From contig JBIKPA010000115.1 of the NCBI GenBank assembly GCA_044357715.1, positions 1 to 8,701 on the forward strand: a DNA stretch of 8,701 nucleotides. The letters run 5' to 3'. The notes under the pieces were generated by a model. That model ran no database searches. It was not told the DNA's origin and saw nothing but the letters and a program-made list of their open reading frames with translations. This stretch comes from IMCC26207 sp044357715. Lineage in GTDB: Bacteria; Actinomycetota; Acidimicrobiia; Acidimicrobiales; Microtrichaceae. Positions 1 to 5,493 of the stretch are shown piece after piece. The position numbers and the translations under genes were made by a program. Position 1 is the first letter of the stretch. Every line of letters begins with the position of its first letter.

Positions 1-1126
1 CACCGCCGATTCTTGGCGCCCATTGCCCCATGAACAGGTCTTGGAACTTGCCTCCGAAGGGCGCATCAGCGCCGTTGAGCATGCCTGCTGCTCCTTCAAG
101 CGCTAACAGAAGATCCCCGCCGACCTCATAAAGCCCGGACACTACGAGCTTCAACACCGAGCTTTCTGGGCCGGGCAACTCTCCGCGCTCTGCGGCGGTG
201 CGAACCCGGTACCCCAAGAACCGCAGCATCTCAAAGCGCGTGTAGAGATCAACCAGTCGTTGCCGCGTCACTGGATCGGAAGTGTCTGCAACGCTTCGAG
301 CCAGAGTCAGAACCTGATCGAAGCTATACATGCCGCCGCCGCCAATCGAAGCCCGCTCGTGCGCAAGCATTGTCATGGCCACTCCCCAACCGCTGCCCAC
401 TGGTCCAAGAGTGTTGCCGACTGGCACTCTCACATCATCTAAGAACACTTCGTTGAAGTGAATAGCTCCATCGATCTGGCGAAGCGGGCGAACCTCAATT
501 CCTGGCGAGTGCATCTCTACCAAGATGCATGTGATCCCGCGATGCTTTGGCACATCTGAATCCGTGCGAGCCAGCAAGACGCCGTAGTCGCTATAGTGCG
601 CGGCTGACGTCCAGACCTTCTGTCCGTTCACCACCCATTCATCACCATCCAACACTGCTTTTGTTGCAAGACCGGCAAGGTCTGAGCCTGCACCCGGTTC
701 AGAAAAAAGCTGACACCAAATATGCTCGGCGGTCAGAATCGGAGCAAGAAACTGATCCTGCTGCGCTTTGGTTCCCCACTCAATAATGGTAGGTCCAGCC
801 ATGCCGACCCCCACGGAAAACATGTTTCCGGACACATCGAACTTTTGTTCCTCTGCGGCAAAGACTCCTGCTAGTAACGGCGAAAGGCCACGGCCGCCAT
901 GTTCTACGGGCCAGTGGGGGGCTGCCCACCCAGCGGCAGCTTTGTGTTGCTGCCAGACTCGGGCCTCATCAAGCAAGGCAAGGTCTTGCTCTTCGGTATG
1001 AGCGCGATGCGTGCGCAAATCGCTGAGCGACTCAACATCTAGAGGCTTTGCGTTTGCTTTGAGCCAAGCTCTCGCCTCGGCTCGAAGACTGCGTTCTTCT
1101 GGGGAGTCCTCAAAGTCCATACCCAT
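1..1126 (-). CDS. Acyl-CoA dehydrogenase family protein (3' end outside window)
   Basis: Flavoprotein of the acyl-CoA dehydrogenase superfamily, which oxidises an acyl-CoA thioester to the 2,3-enoyl-CoA with FAD. About 375 codons are visible and the C-terminus lies beyond the left edge. The alpha-helical N-domain covers roughly residues 5-135. The beta-domain carries the FAD-binding signature WCQLFSEPGAGSDL (137-150), then NGQKVWTS (167-174) and HFNEVFLDDVRVP near 225-240. The C-terminal helical domain starts near 245. At the position where MCAD-type enzymes carry their catalytic Glu in a Y-E-G-T motif, this protein ends with I-G-G at the window edge. Glu257 in HERAS aligns by eye with the Glu254 base of isovaleryl-CoA dehydrogenase, so an IVD/LCAD-like active site is inferred. 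I chose the ATG at 1126 because AGGCGG sits 10 nt upstream; an ATG two codons later is possible. Acyl specificity is unknown. It diverges from the methyltransferase gene. Confidence 0.93.
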   Translation of the reverse strand, partial: MGMDFEDSPEERSLRAEARAWLKANAKPLDVESLSDLRTHRAHTEEQDLALLDEARVWQQHKAAAGWAAPHWPVEHGGRGLSPLLAGVFAAEEQKFDVSGNMFSVGVGMAGPTIIEWGTKAQQDQFLAPILTAEHIWCQLFSEPGAGSDLAGLATKAVLDGDEWVVNGQKVWTSAAHYSDYGVLLARTDSDVPKHRGITCILVEMHSPGIEVRPLRQIDGAIHFNEVFLDDVRVPVGNTLGPVGSGWGVAMTMLAHERASIGGGGMYSFDQVLTLARSVADTSDPVTRQRLVDLYTRFEMLRFLGYRVRTAAERGELPGPESSVLKLVVSGLYEVGGDLLLALEGAAGMLNGADAPFGGKFQDLFMGQWAPRIGG

Positions 1127-1136
1127 CTGAGTGTGG

Positions 1137-1142
1137 CCGCCT
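1137..1142 (-). promoter_or_regulatory. Shine-Dalgarno-like AGGCGG of the acyl-CoA dehydrogenase
   Basis: AGGCGG on the minus strand, 10 nt before the ATG at 1126 and 16 nt before the alternative ATG at 1120. It favours the first ATG. It also argues against the plus-strand GTG at 1144 as the methyltransferase start, because that would leave only 17 bp for two divergent control regions. Confidence 0.45.
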
Positions 1143-1194
1143 AGTGAAAAAACTGCAACCTGTTCTACTTCAGGGCTCAACTCGGATCTTCAGG

Positions 1195-2067
1195 ATGAGT
1201 ACCAATCTGCCAGAAGTTGAAAGACTAAGCCCTATGGAACTACCACTACCCGCCCGAGGGTTTGATGCCAGCACCTATGGTCAGAGCTTTGCTGATGTTT
1301 ACGACGATTGGTACCCAGCCGAACTATCGACTCATGCCGCAGTGAGGCGCCTGAACTCACTGTCGCTTCAAGCGTTACAGAACTCGGCCACGGCAGTTAG
1401 CGGGCCTGCTACCGGACCTAGAACCGCAAGTAGAGCGCGGCTGTTGGAATTAGGGATTGGCACTGGCCGCCTAGCGCTGCCCCTAGCTGAGGCAGGCTTC
1501 GAGGTACACGGCATGGACTCCTCTGGCGCCATGCTAGAACTACTGCGAGTAAAGCCCCGAGCTGCAGAGATTGCGTTGACACTCGGAGATGTAGCAGATC
1601 CTGCCGCATGGCCGCATGGCCCTTTTGATCTCGTGGTGGCAGCGTTCAATTTGTTGTTCAACCTGTCAGAGGAGGGGGAACAAGCATCGTTGTTTCATAG
1701 CGCTGCACAGGCGCTTGCCCCGAACGGGCTGCTTGTTGTCGAGGCTTTTATTCCCGCGCCGTTAGAACTCAACGAACGCAGGCTCTCTGTAAAAGAAGTC
1801 AGCGCACATGCAGTGGTTCTGATTGCAACGGATGCAACTGCCTCTACAGGCGAAGTCACTGGCCAGCACATCGAACTCCGAGACGGGGAGCCAGTTCGAT
1901 TACGACCATGGAGGATTCGAGTCGCTACGCCCACCCAGCTCGACGAACTCGCTAGTGCAGCTGGGCTTGAGCTCCAAGAACGTCACTCAGACTGGAGCGG
2001 CACAGCGTTCGATCCACAGGGAGCGGCCCATGTAAGCGTGTACCGCTTGACGCCTAGCCAAGTTTGA
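1195..2067 (+). CDS. Class I SAM-dependent methyltransferase
   Basis: Predicted S-adenosylmethionine-dependent methyltransferase of 290 residues with a Rossmann-like fold; cytosolic, no signal peptide or membrane segment. Residues 24-41 (FDASTYGQSFADVYDDWY) resemble the N-terminal helix found before many ubiquinone/biotin-type methyltransferase domains. Motif I is LELGIGTGR (84-92), and the acidic end of strand beta-2 is in GMDSSG (96-101). LGDVADP and FDLVVAAFNLLFNL follow as the motif II/III region, then LAPNGLLVVEAF as the post-motif strand. The C-terminal part is beta-rich and ends with a VSVYRL strand. The substrate cannot be deduced. The start is uncertain: the frame is open from a GTG at 1144, but that leaves 17 bp to the divergent dehydrogenase and has no ribosome-binding site. 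The ATG at 1195 (AGG just before it) and the ATG at 1234 are both better. The 3' end overlaps the convergent thioesterase gene by 14 bp. Confidence 0.88.
   Translation: MSTNLPEVERLSPMELPLPARGFDASTYGQSFADVYDDWYPAELSTHAAVRRLNSLSLQALQNSATAVSGPATGPRTASRARLLELGIGTGRLALPLAEAGFEVHGMDSSGAMLELLRVKPRAAEIALTLGDVADPAAWPHGPFDLVVAAFNLLFNLSEEGEQASLFHSAAQALAPNGLLVVEAFIPAPLELNERRLSVKEVSAHAVVLIATDATASTGEVTGQHIELRDGEPVRLRPWRIRVATPTQLDELASAAGLELQERHSDWSGTAFDPQGAAHVSVYRLTPSQV
2054..2067. other. Convergent 3' overlap of methyltransferase and thioesterase genes
   Basis: The plus-strand methyltransferase stop TGA is at 2065-2067 and the minus-strand thioesterase stop TAG is at 2056-2054, so the two coding regions share 14 bp. 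No terminator can fit between them, so the mRNAs should be complementary at their 3' ends. Confidence 0.85.
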
Positions 2068-2941
2068 TCGGCTGAATCTTTGCGCACTGAGTAGCAACTG
2101 CCACGAGCCGGCGGTCTTGGTCGTAGAGCTCCGCTGTTCCAGATGCGTACCCCGAACCTGCAGCCTGAGACTTCGTGTGCTGCAACAACCACTCGCCGCG
2201 CACCTCATTTACGATCTGCAAACCCAGCTGCAGACTGATCACGAGAAACGGCGGGACCGATCCACCAGCACCGGCGTGCACAGCAGGGCCGAGAATGTCT
2301 CCTGGCAATGCGAGAGAGGCCGGATGCCAACTGCCGTCTGAGCGAAGCGGTGGAACCTTAAAGCGAAACCACGAGGCGCTTTCTGGTTTACCAGCAGGGA
2401 ACTCTTCGTTCCACTTGATATGGGAGTTACAAAATCTGAACTCGGTTTGCTCGTGATAGGCAATGTTATTGAATGGCGAATCATCAGGCCGCGGAGGTGG
2501 TTGTGGGCAGTCATCAGGATCGGGTACATCGGGGGCTAGGGCGCCAACAAACTCAAACGGGCTTTCCTCGCTCAATCCAAACACGCACATGACCATGAGG
2601 TCGCTTCGTTCTGCGGCACTCGGGTCGGGAGACTGCGGGTCAAGGGCCCAGAGCCGAACAAGAACCTGCGCTGCGGTTTTTCCCTGTCTCAGAATCTCGG
2701 CGCTCGCAGCAACCGGTCCAACCGGAATTGCTTGGCAAAACATCGCTTCGGAGGAGACCAGGTGCAGGTCTTCACGTTCAAGCGCCATCTCGGCAACTCT
2801 TAACGCAGTTGCCATGGTGGCACCGCCGAAGGCATAGAAGATCCGCCATGCCTCGGGTATCAGGGCACTAAAGCGGCCAGCAATGCCACTGACTGCCGTT
2901 GGCTCGGTGTCGCGCAGAATATCTCCGGGTAGGACGCTCAC
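2054..2941 (-). CDS. Acyl-CoA thioesterase, TesB-like double hotdog
   Basis: Predicted acyl-CoA thioesterase II (TesB/4HBT_3 type), 295 residues, about the usual length for a tandem hotdog protein; it would hydrolyse acyl-CoA to free acid plus CoA in the cytosol. The first hotdog (about 10-130) has the FYAFGGATMATAL helix (35-47). A proline- and acid-rich linker covers about 136-156. The second hotdog (about 160-290) has WFRFK, LPGDILGPA (212-220) and WLL at 251-253, and ends with LVAVATQ. By eye the E. coli TesB triad Asp/Thr/Gln maps to Asp215, Ser236 and Gln285, so Ser would replace Thr; this alignment is an inference. The start is GTG at 2941, preceded at 6 nt by GAGGT. The gene follows the phosphatase gene on the same strand after 65 bp, with a palindrome between them, so it may have its own promoter. 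Substrate chain length is unknown. A neighbouring acyl-CoA dehydrogenase supports a fatty-acid setting. Confidence 0.85.
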   Translation of the reverse strand: MSVLPGDILRDTEPTAVSGIAGRFSALIPEAWRIFYAFGGATMATALRVAEMALEREDLHLVSSEAMFCQAIPVGPVAASAEILRQGKTAAQVLVRLWALDPQSPDPSAAERSDLMVMCVFGLSEESPFEFVGALAPDVPDPDDCPQPPPRPDDSPFNNIAYHEQTEFRFCNSHIKWNEEFPAGKPESASWFRFKVPPLRSDGSWHPASLALPGDILGPAVHAGAGGSVPPFLVISLQLGLQIVNEVRGEWLLQHTKSQAAGSGYASGTAELYDQDRRLVAVATQCAKIQPIKLG

Positions 2942-2947
2942 AGTGTG

Positions 2948-2952
2948 ACCTC
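2948..2952 (-). promoter_or_regulatory. Shine-Dalgarno GAGGT of the thioesterase gene
   Basis: GAGGT on the minus strand, 6 nt before the GTG at 2941. It fixes the thioesterase start at this GTG. Confidence 0.7.
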
Positions 2953-2973
2953 GGGGGAAGAGAGAGGGAGAGT

Positions 2974-2997
2974 TCGCTTGACTCCACAGTCAAGCGA
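2974..2997. repeat. Perfect 10-bp palindrome between phosphatase and thioesterase genes
   Basis: Arms TCGCTTGACT (2974-2983) and AGTCAAGCGA (2988-2997) flank a 4-nt spacer. It lies 9 bp after the phosphatase stop and 32 bp before the thioesterase start, both on the minus strand. No T-run follows on the minus strand (the next bases are pyrimidine-rich CTCTCCCTC), so a classical intrinsic terminator is doubtful. Both arms contain TTGACT, a -35-like hexamer, but no matching -10 box is visible. An operator or a weak terminator are both possible. Confidence 0.6.
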
Positions 2998-3006
2998 TTG
3001 AGTTGT

Positions 3007-3969
3007 CTACAGTGCCAGCTTCGGTAGCCGAACGCGAAGTTGGCTAGCAATCTCTTCATTGGCATAAGCCGCCCACGCAACGGGGGTTGAAGTATCTATT
3101 GGATAACGAAGCGGGCCAGGTGGCAGCGCTTCGACAATCACGCCAGCCGCACGCGCCACCACGAAAGCAGCAAGATCGTAAGGGTGCGTATGAAACCCCT
3201 CCGGGTGTAAAAGGGGTCGGGGATCAACTACCGCAGATGCACTACCGGTTGCTACTGCCATCAACTGACCACCGCTACAGGGGTACATGTCGTCGTAGAC
3301 CTCTAAGCCCTGCAAGAACTCGTCTGCCCATGCGCCAATTGGCCCGTGACCCCCGGGAAGTAACCGTACAACAGTCACAAAACTGCGCTGCAAGTCTGCA
3401 TCGGTTTTCGGCTGAAGCTCACGGTGCACAGAGGAGTGCTCAGCTGTAAGCAGGTCATCTTGCACACTCAAAAACCCGCTGCTATCTGCACAGGCAACCA
3501 TCGCCACTGCTGCGCGTGTAGTAGGGATCTCTACTGCTGCACCCACCTCAAGATCTTCTAGCACCTTTGCAGATCGACCCGCACCAAGCAGAACCCATCC
3601 ACTGTGCAACCCGGCTAGATAGCCACGCGTGCCATCAACTGGATCTGCTAGGTAGGTCCATACGGCTTCACCCTCGGGCGGGGCTGCTCCAATCGGCACA
3701 GGTTGATCAAAACCCTCCATCACCAGAGTTCCGGGCCAGCGTTCTGCGCAGCGACGATTGAGCGCAGCAATCAGTACTTCCTCGGCTCGAGCATCAACAC
3801 CGTAAACGTCATCGCCGCCCTCGGTACGTACCACTCGGCGGTCCATCTCGACCTGGGTGCCGTGAACTGCTGTGCTTCGCAGGAGTTCTCGCACTTCTCG
3901 GCCTACCTCGGCTAACTGCCGGGCAAGAGCCTGAGTGCCGGTGGAATCCTGCATCTCCTTATTCTGCAC
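3007..3969 (-). CDS. Inositol monophosphatase family phosphatase
   Basis: Predicted Mg-dependent phosphatase of the inositol monophosphatase / FBPase-like superfamily. It is 320 residues, longer than the usual 260-270. The metal-binding core motif DPVDGTRGYL is at 109-118 (Asp109, Asp112, Gly113, Thr114). The second family motif is HPYDLAAFVVARAAG (262-276), with Asp265 in place of the W-D of the classic motif. The first acidic motif, normally G-E-E, appears to be VMEG (83-86) with only Glu85. An Asp in VYGVDARAEE (55-64) fits the helix that carries the D-x-x-x-E pattern of the family. Substrate is not predictable; inositol phosphates, a sugar phosphate or PAP are family possibilities. The GTG at 3969 gives the longest frame. 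An ATG at 3954 is the alternative: AAGGAG abuts it with no spacing, but a TGCTAATAC extended -10-like box at 3979-3971 would place the transcript start just inside the longer frame. It is divergent from the SRPBCC gene. Confidence 0.87.
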   Translation of the reverse strand: MQNKEMQDSTGTQALARQLAEVGREVRELLRSTAVHGTQVEMDRRVVRTEGGDDVYGVDARAEEVLIAALNRRCAERWPGTLVMEGFDQPVPIGAAPPEGEAVWTYLADPVDGTRGYLAGLHSGWVLLGAGRSAKVLEDLEVGAAVEIPTTRAAVAMVACADSSGFLSVQDDLLTAEHSSVHRELQPKTDADLQRSFVTVVRLLPGGHGPIGAWADEFLQGLEVYDDMYPCSGGQLMAVATGSASAVVDPRPLLHPEGFHTHPYDLAAFVVARAAGVIVEALPPGPLRYPIDTSTPVAWAAYANEEIASQLRVRLPKLAL

Positions 3970-3984
3970 CGTATTAGCAGGCTC

Positions 3985-4005
3985 GGGCAGGCCGGGCGCC
4001 TGCCC
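3985..4005. repeat. GC-rich 8-bp inverted repeat in a divergent intergenic region
   Basis: Perfect arms GGGCAGGC (3985-3992) and GCCTGCCC (3998-4005) with 5-nt loop CGGGC, in the 70-bp spacer between the phosphatase and the SRPBCC gene. An A-run follows on the plus strand, so it is not an intrinsic terminator in either direction, and neither gene ends here. It lies between candidate -10 boxes of the two genes, so a shared operator is possible (inference). Confidence 0.55.
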
Positions 4006-4027
4006 AAAAAGCTAGACAAAGATTCGG

Positions 4028-4033
4028 TACTGT
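4028..4033 (+). promoter_or_regulatory. Possible -10 box of a leaderless SRPBCC transcript
   Basis: TACTGT fits the TAnnnT -10 pattern and ends 6 nt before the ATG at 4040, the spacing seen in leaderless actinobacterial genes. No Shine-Dalgarno sequence precedes that ATG. No clear -35 element is seen. A six-base pattern is weak evidence. Confidence 0.35.
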
Positions 4034-4039
4034 TCGCAG

Positions 4040-4486
4040 ATGCCCAGTATCACTGTCAACGTGGTTCTTGATGCGTCCCCTGAAGAAGTATGGGCAGACA
4101 TCGAGAACATCTCAACGCATCCTGAGTGGATGGAGGACGCAGTTTCGATTGCGTTCACAAGCAGTCAGCAATCAGGGACAGGAACCGAGTTTGATTGCGC
4201 AACCGCCATCGGCCCATTTCGCCTGACTGACCATATGGAGATCACGAGTTGGGTGCCGGGCAAAGAAATGGGAGTTCGCCATGTGGGGCTGATCACTGGC
4301 ACAGGCGTGTTTCAGCTGAAGCCCGTTGGCCCTGCCGAATCAGCCACAAAAACCTCATTCGAGTGGACCGAGCGGCTGATCTTTCCTTGGTGGCTTGGCG
4401 GCCCAATCGGAGCAACCGTGGCAAAGCCAGTGTTGCGCCATGTGTGGAGGACCAACCTAAAGAACCTGCAGCAGCGCTACCTCTGA
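4040..4486 (+). CDS. SRPBCC family protein (polyketide cyclase/dehydrase-like)
   Basis: Small cytosolic protein of 148 residues, matching the START/Bet v 1-like SRPBCC fold in length and pattern. It opens with ITVNVVLDASPEEVWADI (4-21), typical of the family: a beta strand, then P-x-x-V-W-x-x-I leading into the first short helices and a W-M-E-D turn. A central set of beta strands follows (FRLTDHMEITSW, EMGVRHVGLITGTGVFQLKPV, TKTSFEWTERLIF). The long C-terminal helix (about 124-147) would close a hydrophobic cavity. Such proteins bind or process lipids, polyketides or other hydrophobic ligands; ligand and activity cannot be read here. It is a single-gene unit, divergent from the phosphatase and convergent with the rhomboid gene. 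The start has no ribosome-binding site but fits leaderless geometry. Confidence 0.85.
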   Translation: MPSITVNVVLDASPEEVWADIENISTHPEWMEDAVSIAFTSSQQSGTGTEFDCATAIGPFRLTDHMEITSWVPGKEMGVRHVGLITGTGVFQLKPVGPAESATKTSFEWTERLIFPWWLGGPIGATVAKPVLRHVWRTNLKNLQQRYL

Positions 4487-4531
4487 ACTACAAGACCCCA
4501 GCCTGCAACCAGCCCGCCCGCCAGCAACCAT

Positions 4532-4583
4532 CGCTTTGTCTTGCGCCTGACCCCCTAGAGGGGGTCAGGCGCAAGACAAAGCG
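4532..4583. terminator. Long perfect hairpin between convergent genes, probable bidirectional terminator
   Basis: The arms 4532-4556 and 4559-4583 are exact reverse complements over 25 bp with two bases (AG) between them. The folded form would be a 24-bp stem with a TAGA loop. It lies 46 bp after the SRPBCC stop and 18 bp after the rhomboid stop (on the other strand), where a bidirectional terminator is expected. No T-run follows on either strand, so it is a U-less hairpin of the kind often proposed in actinobacteria, not a canonical Rho-independent terminator. It could also be a dispersed palindromic repeat unit; one copy in this window cannot tell. Confidence 0.7.
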
Positions 4584-4600
4584 GGTAAAAGATGGGGTAG

Positions 4601-5446
4601 CTAGAAGAGCGGGTGGACTGTGAAGTGACTTGCCGCCGCTAAGGCGAATGCGCCAAGGGTGAACGCAAACCCAACCACCACAGTCGACCGCAGTGCTGCA
4701 CCCTGTTGCGGCCAACTTAGGGGATGCAAGACGGCACCGGCTGCCGCTCCTGCCAAGAGCCCACCAAGGTGGCCACCAATCGAGATTCCCGGGATGGCAA
4801 AGGTCAACACCAAGTTGATTAACACGAGCCCACCGATGCCTGATTTCCAAGGGTTCTGATGCGCACGCAACTGCAAGACAATCAGCCCGCCCATCAACCC
4901 GAAGACAGCACCCGAGGCTCCAACGGTTGGGGACACCGGCGACAAAACAAGCACCCCAAGTGAACCGCCGATCAGTGCGGTCACATACATGATGGTAAAA
5001 CGCATTTTACCAAGCACTGGTTCCATCTCTTGAGACAAAAACCACAGCAACAACATGTTCATCCCAAGATGCAAGACACCAGCGTGCAGGAACGCATTTG
5101 TGAAAACACGCCACCACTCACCTACTGAAACAAGTGGTCCAAACAACGCACCGTACTCATACAACGGCCCTGATGCGCCGTTCGGGTCGCCGCTGAGCAA
5201 CGCCATGATGGCAAATACGGCAACGTTTATTCCGATGATGACCTTGCCAACCACAACCTCGTTATGCCCCCGAAACAAGGTGCGACTGTTGATCACCTGC
5301 TGAGGCCTCGCCGAGGTGCAATCGGGGCATTGAAAACCCACCGAAGCCTGCACCATGCACTGAGTGCAGATCGGGCGCTCGCATCGCTGGCAACTCACCG
5401 CCGCTTCTTTTTGCGGATGCCGGTAACAAGCAGTCGCTACTTCCAC
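4601..5446 (-). CDS. Rhomboid family intramembrane serine protease with N-terminal B-box-type zinc finger
   Basis: Integral membrane serine protease of 281 residues that would cleave substrates within or near the membrane. The N-terminus has eight regularly spaced potential zinc ligands: C7, H10, C19, C22, C27, C30, C40 and C43, a B-box-like finger on the cytosolic side. The rhomboid domain follows: a first membrane helix about 66-84, the L1 loop with EWWRVFTNAFLH (110-121), the HLGMN motif (126-130), GASG with catalytic Ser178 (176-179), and GGHLGG with catalytic His226. About six membrane segments are visible, with a further hydrophobic segment at about 251-273. Both catalytic residues are present, so it should be active. 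The GTG at 5446 is the only usable start that keeps C7, because an in-frame stop lies 18 bp upstream. No Shine-Dalgarno sequence precedes it; the start lies in a tandem repeat. It is downstream of glgB on the same strand (47-bp gap), so co-transcription is likely. Natural substrates are unknown. Confidence 0.93.
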   Translation of the reverse strand: MEVATACYRHPQKEAAVSCQRCERPICTQCMVQASVGFQCPDCTSARPQQVINSRTLFRGHNEVVVGKVIIGINVAVFAIMALLSGDPNGASGPLYEYGALFGPLVSVGEWWRVFTNAFLHAGVLHLGMNMLLLWFLSQEMEPVLGKMRFTIMYVTALIGGSLGVLVLSPVSPTVGASGAVFGLMGGLIVLQLRAHQNPWKSGIGGLVLINLVLTFAIPGISIGGHLGGLLAGAAAGAVLHPLSWPQQGAALRSTVVVGFAFTLGAFALAAASHFTVHPLF

Positions 5447-5474
5447 GGTGCTAGTTCCACGGTTCTAGTTCCAC
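5437..5474 (-). repeat. Three tandem 14-bp-spaced copies of GTGGAAnTAG at the rhomboid start
   Basis: On the minus strand, GTGGAACTAG begins at 5474 and at 5460, and GTGGAAGTAG begins at 5446, each 14 bp apart. The third copy supplies the rhomboid GTG start. Each of the two upstream copies also opens a 7-codon frame: VELEPWN, stopping at 5453-5451, and VELAPWK, stopping at 5439-5437. Whether these are translated is unknown. Confidence 0.75.
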
Positions 5475-5493
5475 AGGGTTACGTCCACAAGCA

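Noticed and set aside
547..1001. Open plus-strand frames at 547-786 and 768-1001
   Set aside because: They are antisense shadows of the acyl-CoA dehydrogenase, which has clear family motifs in this stretch; the plus-strand peptides show no recognisable domain.
1144..1194. GTG at 1144 as methyltransferase start
   Set aside because: It has no ribosome-binding site and would leave 17 bp to the divergent gene; the added 17 residues are not part of the methyltransferase fold.
2463..2837. Plus-strand frame of 124 codons
   Set aside because: It lies fully inside the thioesterase gene on the opposite strand and has low-complexity Ser/Arg/Ala composition typical of an antisense frame.
4249..4623. 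Plus-strand frame running through the convergent spacer
   Set aside because: It overlaps the SRPBCC gene in another frame and crosses the long hairpin; its sequence resembles no family.
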